Origin: Macrobrachium rosenbergii
Taxonomy: Eukaryota > Arthropoda > Malacostraca > Decapoda > Palaemonidae
Length of the DNA stretch: 64,000 nucleotides
Assembly (NCBI RefSeq): GCF_040412425.1
Contig: NC_089766.1
Coordinates: 51,680,872 to 51,744,871, forward strand
Direction: 5' to 3'
This document shows, piece by piece, positions 45,190 to 57,309 of this stretch; position 1 is the stretch's first letter; every line of letters begins with the position of its first letter. Both the position numbers and the translations under genes were made by a program. The notes under the pieces were generated by a model. That model was not told where the DNA came from. It saw nothing but the letters and a program-made list of their open reading frames with translations, and searched no databases.

Positions 45190-45845
45190 ATCCATGATGG
45201 AAGGTGCTTGTGAAATCACGGGACTTTGAACAAGTACTTTTGTAGTTTATTCTGCATTTTCAGGTTCACACTAAATATAGAGTAAGTTGACAGAGCTTTA
45301 TATACAAAAACAGAATGGGGGCGGGGGTACAGTTTGTTAATCTGGCAGCATGTTCTTTAAACAAAAAAAAAAGTGACAAAGGATCAAGGGATAATCCAGG
45401 GTGGATATTAACATTCCTGGTGCATGTGGCTTCAATAAAAACAGTCTCCAGCAGATTCCTTTTCTGATGGTCATTGACCTTGTAGATTATCGATGACTTA
45501 TCCCAGTTAATCGCAATTGCATTGTGGATCATTGGCTTAAGTAATCGATAATCTACAAGGTCAACGACAATCAGAAAAGGAATCTGCTGGAGACTGTTTT
45601 TATTGAAGCCATGTACACCAGGAATGTTAATCTCCACCCTGGATTATCCCTTGATCTTTGTCCCTGTCTTTTTTGTTTAAAGAACATGCTGCACAGATTA
45701 ATAACCTGTAACCCTGCCCCCTTCTGTTTTTGTATATAAAACTCTGTCAACTTCTTTTGTATTCAGTATGAACTTGAAAATTTAGCATAAACTAGAAAAG
45801 TACTTGTTCAAAGTCCGGGTTTTCACTCACCTTCTTACATGGATT
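45190..45845. mobile_element. Head-to-head pair of Penelope-like 3' ends (fold-back)
   Basis: Arms 45190-45500 and 45535-45845 are reverse complements over about 300 bp around a loop of some 35 bp. Each arm, read outward, encodes YKVND.QKRNLLETVFIEA, then TRNVN.HPGLSLD, the carboxyl end of a Penelope-like GIY-YIG protein. A 3' tail with AATAAACTA (left) or its decayed form (right) and AAGTACTTGTTCAAAGTC follows. The arms differ by substitutions and small indels, so this is an old structure and not a simple assembly mirror. Confidence 0.75.
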
Positions 45846-45909
45846 TTGTGATATATGTGTATGTGTGCAAATATATTTAAATACTGTATATACACATACA
45901 GTATTTATA

Positions 45910-47394
<1,485 letters not shown>

Positions 47395-47400
<6 letters not shown>

Positions 47401-47960
47401 AATACTAATCCTAACCTAACCAAGTGTCTGAACTACAATGTGCAGGTTTAAATGTATCAAACCTAACCTAACCCTCATAGTTCAGTCCTTTTCTGGTTAC
47501 CCCCGAAAATCTAAAGTTTCATCATACTATGTCGCGTCATGCCCTTTGAAACAGGCCTGGGCTAGCCGGTTAAATTGCAGTAAAAGGCAACACGGCCAAA
47601 TGGCAAGGAAATACACTTTTCTAGGTCATTTTGATGTTACCCCCATTAAAATCGGAAATTGATAGTTTCTTAGAAATACCTGGATTACTTTCTCCCATTT
47701 AACACTTTTAGGGGTTCTGATACTGGCAGTGCATGTGTTTGTTGTCGGCCTTCCGTGTTTAATACTGGCCTGGGGGTGGGTGGGGTGGGCGTTGGATACC
47801 CATACATTAACAAGTTATTGCACTTAACGTACAGGATATGAACCTTATTTTTTCGTTCTTTGGTCATGCATAAGTTAGGGGCTGTGACCTCGATAGTCGA
47901 GTGACAAGTTAGGGTTAGGGGCTGTGACCTGGGTACTTCTGTGAGAGGTTGGGTTAGGTT
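47395..47960. repeat. Interspersed repeat family E with TTAGG-type words
   Basis: The stretch TAGGGGTTCTGATACTGGC...GTTGTCGGCC...ACTGGCCTGGGG...TTAACAAGTTATTGCACTT also occurs at 63355-63485. On both sides are short runs of CCTAACCTAACC (near 47410, 47460) and GGTTAGGG/GGTTGGGTTAGG (near 47905-47960). Confidence 0.6.
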
Positions 47961-48705
47961 GTGTGGGTTTCACTGGAGAAATATGTTATTCTGATTGATT
48001 TTGATGTTGAAATTTCAGTTGAATTTCGTCGGCAATTGATGGTTTTGGTCAGTATGTAAAATAAAACCGTTAACTGAAATTGAATTGAAACTGATAGAAT
48101 AAAAAAATGAAAAAACATATTTCTTTGTCATTATGGCTAAAACCTGGTAGTGTTGGTAACTTAGGATCAACTCATTATGACCGAACTTTGTAGGCCTATG
48201 AACGACACTTGAGAAAGAAATGACTGAAAATCAATTGACTGATAGAATAAAATTATTGAAATTCAATTGACTGACAGAATAAAATTATTGAAATCCGATT
48301 GACTGATGGAATAAAATGATTGAAAATTCGATTGACTGACAGAATAAGTACGATGGATATAAACATAATTCCATTAATTCCATCTATCTGGCGATGCTAC
48401 CACCACCTCAAACTCAGGAGGGTACCACAGTATAGGCCTAGAAGTTCCCTTACCTTTTCTATTGACAAGGTTTCAGCCTCGAGCGTCCATTGCACTGAAA
48501 TTGTAAATCTATAATCACACACGTCGAAAAAAATTCAAAACTTGAACGGATGTAAACAAAAGTATGCAATAGTTGTCCCTTTTCTGTACGTTTTCTTTGG
48601 CCAATTTCATTCAGCAAAAATCTTTTTGTCTTCTGCGATGAATGAAGGTAAACCGGTGTTTTCTCAGGGAAATGGAATGTTACAAGCTCTCAAACTTCAA
48701 TTTCG

Positions 48706-48763
<58 letters not shown>

Positions 48764-48911
48764 GTGGGAGAATGTAGGTGTGTATTAGGATGGCAATACG
48801 ATGAGAAGTTAGTGTAAATAGGAAAAGAACTATTTCATTTGCTTTCAGAGTGTCACAGTTCAGCTGTTCAAGAAAGCATTGAATAACCTGAATAACAGAC
48901 GATTGGAACGG

Positions 48912-48986
<75 letters not shown>

Positions 48987-49860
48987 GAACCCATTACTCC
49001 TGCCACAAAGAAAACAAAAAGGTTTTGCTCCATTTCCGTTCTTTTGTTTCTGAAAAGCAGAATAAAAATGTCAGAAGCTGAATAGGTCCCAGGGATATTA
49101 CAGAACACATTGGTTTTCTCAAATAGCTAATTTTATGGTCGAGCGGAGAGAAACAGAAGGAGGTTAAGCCATACTTGGTGAAACAGCTGCCAGCTGCCGC
49201 GCGTCTTCCAGTAAATTTTAACGACTTGAAAGAAATTTGACTAAAGCAAGGATACTCAGCTGCATAAATACATTAATTCGACAATTTTTACCAGGTAACC
49301 TCTGAACGCTATGCATCTGCTGATATTAGGCAACGAGTTGTAGATATAAGATGAATCAGCTTCTTCTTTCTGCCACTACAAATAGTATTGAAAAGGGTCA
49401 CGGTGATTACGACGCATAGTAATATAAAACTATACTACGAAGGAAGTATCAATGCGTTGGAGTACAGGTATAATTGAGCCCAAGGCGGAGGAGTGCCTAG
49501 TATGGTTTGTGGAACCCATGGTGGGAGAAAATGCCCTCATCAGTGGCCGAGGTAGCTATCCACACGAAACCAAAGGCAACTGAATTATACCCAACAAAAG
49601 CAGAATTCTCACTGCCCTATGCTGGTAGCGTCTGCTGCCACATACCCTGAATTTACCACTATGAAGACCGAGTTTGATTTCCTTGGTAAGCCAGGATGCT
49701 ACATGCAGGTTCCATCACATATGTGACTGCTAAGCTAACGGATGAATTAGTATTATTGTTAGTAACCGTTAGCTAGTCAACTTCAGTAGGTCACAATCAG
49801 GGTGTGGGATTATGGGTCTCACAACTTCATCCAAGAAGACTTGCTGAGGAATGAAAAGCT
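47961..49860. other. No supported gene; two microsatellites
   Basis: An (AAT)n run lies at about 48709-48762 and an (AG)n run at about 48917-48985. Near 48225-48340 the phrase ATTGACTGATAGAATAAAAT repeats four times with a period of about 38 bp. The rest has no recognisable feature. Confidence 0.6.
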
Positions 49861-49864
49861 AACA

Positions 49865-49866
<2 letters not shown>

Positions 49867-49932
<66 letters not shown>
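49867..49932. repeat. (TA)n microsatellite
   Basis: An uninterrupted run of about 66 bp. Confidence 0.98.
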
Positions 49933-49935
<3 letters not shown>

Positions 49936-50394
49936 CTTCTTTTAACGTGCTTTTTCCCATTTTTGTATGGGGTGCACGATGCCTTGTTTGCAGGACTTTT
50001 GATTTGGCTTTGTGTGTGTGTAGTCTCGATGCTGCCCTGCCTGACATAAACTAACGGATGGCGTATGTTACATGTTTCATACCAGACCCAACGCCCTTTC
50101 TTCCCAGCAAGAAGTTGTTAGCTAGGTCAGTTCGAGACGTGTGAGATGTTTGTTATGTTTTTTTAGATGTTATAGTGGCTTTGTTTTGTGTGTGTATTTA
50201 GTCTGTAACACCCATTTGCTTTTAAGCAAACCTATCCGTTGATTACATACATAATCCCGGGGTGTCTACAAGGAGACTTGCCTCTCTGATCAGAATGAAT
50301 TTGAAGCTAACATGATTTAGCTGCTGCTGTAACCGACTGTGCCATCAAGGCTCCGATATATATATATATATATATATGGTCACAAATTTAAGCC
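49933..50394. other. No supported feature
   Basis: Short frames only, with a brief TA run at 50357-50378. Confidence 0.4.
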
Positions 50395-50600
50395 AACAAT
50401 AAAATCTGACATCAGAATCACTTTACCTTAGGAATAAAAGTACACCCAGTGAGAACTATACTTGATAAGCTCCATCGGCCCCAGCCAGGATTCCAACCTG
50501 AGACTGGTTTAGATACACTGATAAACAGCAGGCTTTGACCATTCGGCCACCGTGATATCGACTCGGCTGTACTGAATTCAGGCTCTATATTCAACTTGCT
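50395..50600 (-). repeat. tRNA-derived SINE, second type
   Basis: The minus strand has GATATCACGGTGGCCGAATGG (A box TGGCCGAATGG at about 50540-50550) and, about 45 bases later, GGTTGGAATCC (50488-50498), one base from the B-box consensus. This is the normal order and spacing of an RNA polymerase III internal promoter. A non-tRNA body with GTTCTCACTGGGTGTAC follows. The head looks derived from a tRNA with a long variable arm. It differs from family C. Confidence 0.72.
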
Positions 50601-50649
50601 CCTGGCCAGGCCATTAGGTCTTATCAGTTTTAATCTATCTTGGGAATAA

Positions 50650-50703
50650 GTTATCCTCAAGGTACAGTGAATTCAGTATTAAATAATATTTCTGACTTTT
50701 ATG

Positions 50704-50750
<47 letters not shown>

Positions 50751-50850
50751 TATATATATTTATATATGTATTATCTACATACACATTCATATATAATATA
50801 TGTGTGTGTGTTTGTGTGTGTGTGTGTGGTGTATTGCATATAAATTACAT
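50650..50850. repeat. (TA)n and (GT)n tracts
   Basis: TA runs at about 50708-50747 and a GT-rich run at about 50800-50830. Confidence 0.95.
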
Positions 50851-51950
50851 TTTTGTATACCATATTTAAATTCTTTCAAAAATAGGCTTCCATAGTTTAA
50901 AAGGCGCCTATCGGTACTTACCATTTATTTTCTTTCAGGAACAACCGCCTATTAGATCAAATACGATAGCTCCCACGGAAAGCCTATAGAAATTCATACC
51001 GCAGTTAGAAGAGTAGAAACATCGACTTCACTGTTGCTCTATTAACTATATAAAAAAAAAATTTTTAACTAGGTGCTTTGACAAAGAAGACAATTGTCAA
51101 GCTGTTCACTTCTTTATTTCGAAGTAGAAAGCGAGGGAGCGAGTGTATTCAATAAAATTCTAATACTTCAGGGCGTCACAAAACCGCTTTTCAGACTCAA
51201 AGAACTGGTCCATTATTCTCTTTGCGTTCTTTCAACCTCAGTCCATTGAGTTGTGACTGAATTCAAACTGGAGTTGAAAGTGGAAAGTCAGTCAGCCTCC
51301 CTCCTCTTTCACACTTGAGCTACTTATCCACTAGAGCCCCAGTGGTTCTCGACCAGCGGTGGGAATTCCCCCCTAGGGGTGAATTTCAGATTTTCAGTTG
51401 GGGGGGGGAATTGTGAGCACTGATTGGCAGGTTCAAACTGGCTCTAGGACCACACAAAACGCATGTTCAATCGCTAATAAAAAAAACTACACTATAAGAT
51501 TAATCTATGTATGTAAAGGTTATGCACTAATAGGGAAGAACGTAAGGATTTTTAGTAATATTTGCATATTATTAGGAACGCACCTCTTGAAGCAGACAAT
51601 TTTTGAAGGTGGGGTGGATGACACTCTGACATATGGATGAAAGGGTGCATGGGCCAAAAAAGGCTCAGAACCACTGCTTGATTAGATTTTACCATTCCCC
51701 AGCGGTTGGGTCACTCACTGTCAGAATGGATAAATAGAAAAAAAAGTGAACTTTTGGACGGGATCTTGAAGGCTTAACACAAGTTTTTGGAAAGGAATGA
51801 ATACGATGAGATAACAGCTTAGTTGAGCAAAAAGGATGTTCAGTATTTCATAAATACGAAAATGAAAACAATTGGACAAGGAAATCATAATGGAAGATGT
51901 TATATGAACAGTGGCTATCCCAACAGACGAGGGAATGCAATATGAGTTCC
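50851..51950. other. No supported gene
   Basis: The region around 51330-51680 contains GGTTCTCGACCAGCGGTGGG and later AAAAGGCTCAGAACCACTGC. Its inner words resemble the ends of a small inverted-repeat element about 330 bp long (CAGTGGTTCTCGACC versus its complement GGCTCAGAACCACTG). No gene is visible. Confidence 0.45.
51335..51680. repeat. Candidate MITE with CAGTGGTTCT ends
   Basis: The left end CAGTGGTTCTCGACCAGCGG and the right end, whose complement starts CAGTGGTTCTGAGCC, form an inverted pair about 340 bp apart. The hAT-like style of the CAGTGGTTCT end suggests a non-autonomous hAT element. No 8-bp target duplication is obvious. Confidence 0.6.
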
Positions 51951-51957
51951 GGATTTA

Positions 51958-52345
51958 CTGAAAACAAGTAAAAAATGCGCTGAAGTTTCTTCGGCGCAAT
52001 CGAGTTTTCTGTACAGCCCATAATGCTGTATGAAACTCTCAGCCTTGGCCCATGAAACTTTCAGCCACAGCCAGGTGGTGGCCTGTGTTGTTGGCATCCG
52101 TAACGATGCCAGACGCACGATTATGACTAACTTTAACCTTAGAATAAAATAAAAACTACTGAGGCTAGAGGGCTGCAATTTGGTATGTGTGATGATTGGA
52201 GGGTGGATGATCAACATACCAATCTGCAGCCCTCTAGCCTCAGCATTTTTTAAGATCTGAGGGCGGACAGAAAAAGTGTGGGTGAACAGACAACTAACCA
52301 TCTCAATAATAGTTTTCTTGTACAAGAAAGCTAAAAACCAAAGGG
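51958..52345 (-). repeat. Interspersed repeat family A, - strand
   Basis: Complete order in reverse: tail (AAGTAAAAAATGCGC, AATCGAGTTTTCTGTACAG), GGCCCATGAAACTTTCAGCC, stem arms near 52158-52180 and 52222-52243, then GGGCGGACAGAAAAAGTG and GAAAGCT. It is the most intact minus-strand copy. Confidence 0.83.
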
Positions 52346-52420
52346 TTAATAGACCCATATATGTTTATAGACCTTGACAGCATCACACCACGGTCAGTAA
52401 GTTGCCAAATCTCCACATAA

Positions 52421-52424
<4 letters not shown>

Positions 52425-52454
<30 letters not shown>

Positions 52455-52523
52455 GTGTATACATATATATATATATACATATAATACATATATATGTGTG
52501 TATACAGTATATAATGTCTGCAT

Positions 52524-52600
<77 letters not shown>
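52425..52600. repeat. (CA)n and (TA)n tracts
   Basis: CA at 52421-52437, then TA-dominated sequence with a pure run to about 52599. Confidence 0.96.
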
Positions 52601-52602
<2 letters not shown>

Positions 52603-53796
52603 CAAACATATATGCATAGATACATACATACAGTATGTAACTTACATTACATTACTGTAATATCAGTAACCATTGCTAAAATTTGTTTAATGAATAGATG
52701 GTTAGAAATAATATGCTATGGTAAGTAGCCTACCAACTAAAGTATCGCTTATCACAGCTCTGGTTCTGGGGCCAAACAGGACTTAGAAAGGCCTGGTGTC
52801 TGAAAAGGTTAAGCTAGTGGCGTGGTCTACGTTGCTATTTTCCCTCTTTTATTTCTCCTACCTAGCATCTTCTTTCTAGCTTCCAGTATTTCTGTAAGTA
52901 ATTCAGTTTTCCTATTCTTTTTAGACCACTCCATGCATTGTAACGCGTTCCATAAATTTCCTACGAAAATTACAGGACTCGGTTTGAGGTTAATATTGTA
53001 ACTGAATTATTTTCCAGGTTTTTATTGAAAACAGTAACATTTTCCCGGCGAAGAAACATGATGAAATTTAAAGTATTAATATAAGTGAGATCACAACTTT
53101 GGACTCCTCTGCTTAAGAAATGTTCTTTTAAATTAAGTAACTAAACTGTACTGGTTTGTGGTAGTTTTAACAGAAGGTGTAGCCTTAGGCAACACGCTAG
53201 ATTCATCTCTACTTTTCAAGCAGTTAAAAAGCTAATTAAAGTCTTTCAGTAATTTGCAGTGTTTTATTTCCATGTCTCCCTCTACGTGGGATTGATAAAG
53301 ACATCTGGTTCACTGTCCCATCATATTAGGAGCGTTTTCTTAGCTTCAGAAATAACTTCTTTTATCTGTAACCGTCTTTGGTATCAAAAACCTTAGGTCA
53401 TCATGTGAAATTTCTCGTAACTGATCAAACATTAAAGAAAAATCTAACTTGCACAGATGTTTCGAGTGCCCAGGTAACATTTAGGACAGTGGAACCATAA
53501 GCACTGGTGTCTATTACTGTGTTATAAAAGCAGGAACTCTCTTAGCCACAGCCAACCTTTTGATCACAGGCCTTAAAGCGTCGATGAACTGCAATATATT
53601 CTGCAGAATTCCCTCGTATTTACGCCCCTTCCTGTTAGTGTAAATGTAAAAAAAGGACCCTTCTGTTAATCTTCGCTAAGAATGAAAATCATCTCCCTTC
53701 TTTTAATTGTGGCGCTTTCTTGTAAGTCTGTGATTAAGCATACTTAGTCTATTTCTTTTTCTAAGAAGCTTTTATGATAAAAAGTACTGGGTGCTA
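52601..53796. other. No supported gene
   Basis: Short frames only, with no recognisable repeat ends. Confidence 0.4.
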
Positions 53797-54018
53797 CTTT
53801 GGCTCGTTACCTACGCGTAACCTACTTCGAGGTGCTAGTACTAAACATGGCGGAGGCTCCTTGGGACGCCCTGTTTAGTACTAGCCCATTGCTACATTGT
53901 GTGGTCGACAGATTTTATTGATAAACGATATCTTCGTGCGGCCGTCTACTTTACATTTACCATACGGTGTTTAGTACGAGCACCTCGGAGTAGGTGACAC
54001 GTAGATAACAAGCCAAAG
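53797..54018. mobile_element. Palindromic MITE family D, 222 bp
   Basis: The ends are inverted over about 45 bp: CTTTGGCTCGTTACCTACGC...GAGGTGCTAGTACTAAACA on the left and its counterpart TGTTTAGTACGAGCACC...GTAGATAACAAGCCAAAG on the right. TA flanks both sides. The centre keeps a second inverted pair around GTTTAGTACTAGCCC. No coding region. TA flanks suggest a Tc1/mariner-like mobiliser, as inference. Confidence 0.8.
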
Positions 54019-54920
54019 TATAGCCTACTGTTATGTTCACGTATGCTGGTTTCTGTTGATTGCGAATCCATAAACCCAAATCTGGCCTCTTAACCCTTTC
54101 AACACCTTATCACAAGGCACTAAGTTGACTTTACCAAAATCATCCAGCAAAGTGTATTAGGTCAAGTTTGGTGCTAAACTCATGATACCGAGCAACATTA
54201 AATTCTCGTTCACTGTTTCCTGTGGTGCTGGGCGCCAGGAGATTTTTTTCGAGAGAAATATAGGATGCAAGATAATTATCTTTTTAGAGTGCTCTTCTTT
54301 TTGAATACTGTTTTAGGATGGTATCTGGTCAGAGAGTGCTTTTAGTGGTAAACAAGGTACAAGAAGGTCCTTTCATAGATTATTCTTTGTGATAATTGAT
54401 ATATCACAAGCTCTCTTCAGAGGCATCATGTGGTGTTTTTAGGTTATACTTAGGTTGCACAGTATAGGCCTATCTTTCTTCCCTGGCACTCATAATTCAT
54501 AGCTACCATGCACTAAGTATCGATAAATCAGACATCAAAACTGTTCTAGTTTTCTTAATTTTAACTATGCTATATAAATCTTAAAGTCATCACCACAAAA
54601 ATTATTTTTACAGTAATTGGTGATCGGCAATAAAAAGTATTGTATTAGAGATGTCTATAATATTTTTAATGTGAAAGTTATATTTGAAATCTCGCTAGTT
54701 ACAGCTACTTCCTCAATATAAAGGCACCAATTTCACATATATGTACAAACTTTTATGTCCTTCTCGTAAATAAACAGCTTTTGTCAAAATGGTTACATAC
54801 CCATGGCTTTCCTGACGATTTCATTCAAAGTATTAGTTTTCGGGTACCTGAACATAATTTATCATAGTTAATTAACAAATGTAACCTGCAAAGAAGAATA
54901 AAACACATTAACTAGAAAGT
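54019..54920. other. Downstream flank of the minus-strand secreted-protein gene
   Basis: No coding signal. It lies beyond the polyadenylation signal of the gene at 54965-60759. Confidence 0.45.
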
Positions 54921-54922
54921 TG

Positions 54923-54932
54923 TTTATTTATT
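54923..54932 (-). terminator. Polyadenylation signal of the 962-residue protein gene
   Basis: Two overlapping AATAAA on the minus strand (complement of TTTATTTATT), about 33-40 bases past the TAA at 54965-54967. Confidence 0.65.
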
Positions 54933-54964
54933 AAAGCTAAAGTATTCCAGTTTAACTTAGAATA

Positions 54965-57025
54965 TTATTTTGTTATTGTCCCTATGCTCGGGGATGAAGC
55001 TGGAACACTGGCATCAACTGATGACAAGACTGGGGGCGGTCCTGCAGCAGCAATTGGTTCTGATGCGACGTCGCTTCCTTTAGGAACTACGTTGGGAGTG
55101 TCTCCTAACAGTGATGCTGGTTGATTTATGACAGACGACAGTCCTCCAGGAATGCTAGATTTTCCAAATATTGGTATAATACTGCTTCCTGCCGCTGGGG
55201 TTTTAAGACTGCTTTCAGATGCTCCTGCACTAAATCTGTTTATTCCACCTCTGGTAAGCCCAAATCCACCTAATCCTGCTAAACTATCTAGAGGGTTTCC
55301 AGAAGTTCCCATTATATTCCCAATGCTAGACAAGTCTGGGATAGAGCCCGGATTTCCTAAACTGCCCAGGCTTCCAAAGTTTCCTAATCCTCCAAGATTT
55401 AACGACGACAGTCCAGGAAGTAAGCCCAGTCCTGTGTTTGGCTGTTGACTAGAACTGTCTTGACTGAGGCTCGGCAAAGACAACTCAGGTGACGATGACC
55501 CACCTAGTTGACCTAAACCAAGTCCACCGAGTCCCGAGAGTAAGGATAAGTACCCTGAACCTCCCACTCCTGTGCCAGTCTGCTGGCTAGGCTGATTTCC
55601 ATTGGTGTTTAGGTTGCTAAAACTCTGCCCTAATGAAATACTGCCCAGATTCCCAAGATTGCTACTAAGGCCCCCTGTACTGAGCAAGCTTCCTAAACCA
55701 AATAAGTTTGATAAGCTTGGGGTTTGAGTTCCTGTGTTGGCAGTAGCTAAGCTTGGTGGATGGTGAAATGCATTTTGCTGCTGGTGGTTTGAATTTCCGT
55801 TTCTAAAAAGATTGAAGTTTTGCAAAGATGGGAAAAGACTTGACTGAAAAGGAGTAGTTCCACTTACAGGCACAGACAAGGCAGTCTTGGATAAGATACT
55901 GCCACTATCAGCATGAAGTTGAATTGGCTCAGCCTTAGTGATATCATCTTGTTTCGTGATAGGTATAACACCAGTGTTATCTGTGTCTGAAGCAGATGAA
56001 TTATACTTTGTGGTATCAGCATCTTTCTTTAACAAAACATCACTGGGGTCTGCTGTTGAAACATCTGATTTGAAATCTGCAGTATAGTCATATTTCTCTG
56101 GTAAAGTACTTTCATTGTCAATTAAAGAAATATTAGATTTAGCTGGAGTGTTATCAAAATCCTGTGTTGATTGTGCTTGACTTAGTTCGGATGAAACAAT
56201 TAATGGATTCAAGGTTGCTGTATGAATAGTTGTTTGATGCTCAGTACTTGAAGCAATGGGGATTTCAGTAACAGATGGTGAAGAATCATCTGTAACTGAC
56301 GTGGCTGTGGAGGACGAACCAGTATCTTCAGAATAAACGCTTCCATCACTATGCCTGATTTGTGAGTAAGAAGAGGAATATTGCTGATCAGGATCTGTTG
56401 CTGTATATTCTAAGTCATTCACACTGTCATTTACTTTTTTTACCTGAGGCTCTTCTGCTGAGAGATTTTTGTACCTTTCTTGAGCCCTGGTGAATAGCTC
56501 CCTAGCATGCTCTAAAGAAACTGTTATGTTACTACCTGTGCTTTGATTAGGATTATTGGTGGAAAACTGAGTTTCTGTAGCTGATGGAGATTCCAGTTGT
56601 AATGTCTTCAGAGTGCTAACCTGATCTGTTCTTTGTTTAGGGACCCATTCATCACTGTCATTAAGCCTAGAACGATGTTCTAGTGAAAGAATCGATCCAG
56701 ATGTTCCACTGTCTGTTGTATTTTGGTCCTGTTGTAAGTGACTGGGTCGAGCATAATGAACAAAAGGGCGAGATCTCGTGATTCCTCTGAATGGAACTCT
56801 CTGATTGTGAGTACTTCTGTTTCTTTGTGGATGCTGGATCTGACTGCGACTTCTTCCTTTCAAATGAAATGTGATTGGCTGAGAAGTGCGAGAAAAACTA
56901 CTGCGATTTTTTATTTGGGGTGATGATTCATCGGATTGTGTCAGTGGTAAGGAAATATTTCTATTTGACAGCCTTGTTATTTGAAGCCGTTGAGTCTTCG
57001 GGTGATCCAGCCTTGGGAATTTTGC
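54965..57025 (-). CDS. Exon 3 of secreted Ser/Gly/Leu-rich protein gene
   Basis: I do not recognise a named family. Exon 3 starts at GCAAAATTCCC after the acceptor TGATGTTTGCAG, in phase with exon 2, and encodes residues 277-962. It opens with a basic Arg/Ser/Gln-rich stretch (NRSSFSRTSQPITFHLKGRS). A long Ser/Thr/Asp-rich region follows (YSEDTGSSSTATSVTDDSSP). About residues 706-865 are a Leu/Gly/Ser-rich region with irregular LGxLGS, GLGGLGLGQLGG and SLNLGGLGNFGSLGSLG repeats. The tail is Pro/Ala/Ser-rich and ends in ITK. There are no Cys-rich domains, membrane segments or catalytic motifs. Composition suggests an extracellular matrix, cuticle or glue-like role, as inference. The frame is fully open over 686 codons in AT-rich surroundings, strong evidence that it is real. 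Confidence 0.85.
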   Translation of the reverse strand, partial: AKFPRLDHPKTQRLQITRLSNRNISLPLTQSDESSPQIKNRSSFSRTSQPITFHLKGRSRSQIQHPQRNRSTHNQRVPFRGITRSRPFVHYARPSHLQQDQNTTDSGTSGSILSLEHRSRLNDSDEWVPKQRTDQVSTLKTLQLESPSATETQFSTNNPNQSTGSNITVSLEHARELFTRAQERYKNLSAEEPQVKKVNDSVNDLEYTATDPDQQYSSSYSQIRHSDGSVYSEDTGSSSTATSVTDDSSPSVTEIPIASSTEHQTTIHTATLNPLIVSSELSQAQSTQDFDNTPAKSNISLIDNESTLPEKYDYTADFKSDVSTADPSDVLLKKDADTTKYNSSASDTDNTGVIPITKQDDITKAEPIQLHADSGSILSKTALSVPVSGTTPFQSSLFPSLQNFNLFRNGNSNHQQQNAFHHPPSLATANTGTQTPSLSNLFGLGSLLSTGGLSSNLGNLGSISLGQSFSNLNTNGNQPSQQTGTGVGGSGYLSLLSGLGGLGLGQLGGSSSPELSLPSLSQDSSSQQPNTGLGLLPGLSSLNLGGLGNFGSLGSLGNPGSIPDLSSIGNIMGTSGNPLDSLAGLGGFGLTRGGINRFSAGASESSLKTPAAGSSIIPIFGKSSIPGGLSSVINQPASLLGDTPNVVPKGSDVASEPIAAAGPPPVLSSVDASVPASSPSIGTITK

Positions 57026-57309
57026 CTGCAAACATCAGTGGATAGTGTAAGGTGAATATCATACAGTCATGAGTTCATCAGCAAATTAAATCTAGTGCTT
57101 CTAGGAAATACAATAATCATAACAAATTCATTCTAATACTTTTGGGACAAATAAGTAGTAACATTTCATATCTTTAATAAGTTATACCTGACAATCTCGA
57201 AACATAAATGCAAACAGGATCACATTTGATATCTGGACGAAGGGAAACAACATCAGAAAGAAAGTTCTCTGCATTTTAATTAGATAAATGGCAGAAAGTT
57301 CATACTCAC
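57026..57309 (-). other. Intron 2 of the secreted-protein gene
   Basis: 284 bp, phase 0, GTGAGTATG donor and TTTGCAG acceptor on the minus strand. Confidence 0.8.

Noticed and set aside
48709..48985. CRISPR-like or regulatory array
   Set aside because: These are simple AAT and AG microsatellites in a eukaryotic genome.
55128..55448. 106-residue Pro-rich frame on + opposite exon 3
   Set aside because: It is the antisense shadow of the Leu/Gly-rich coding region.
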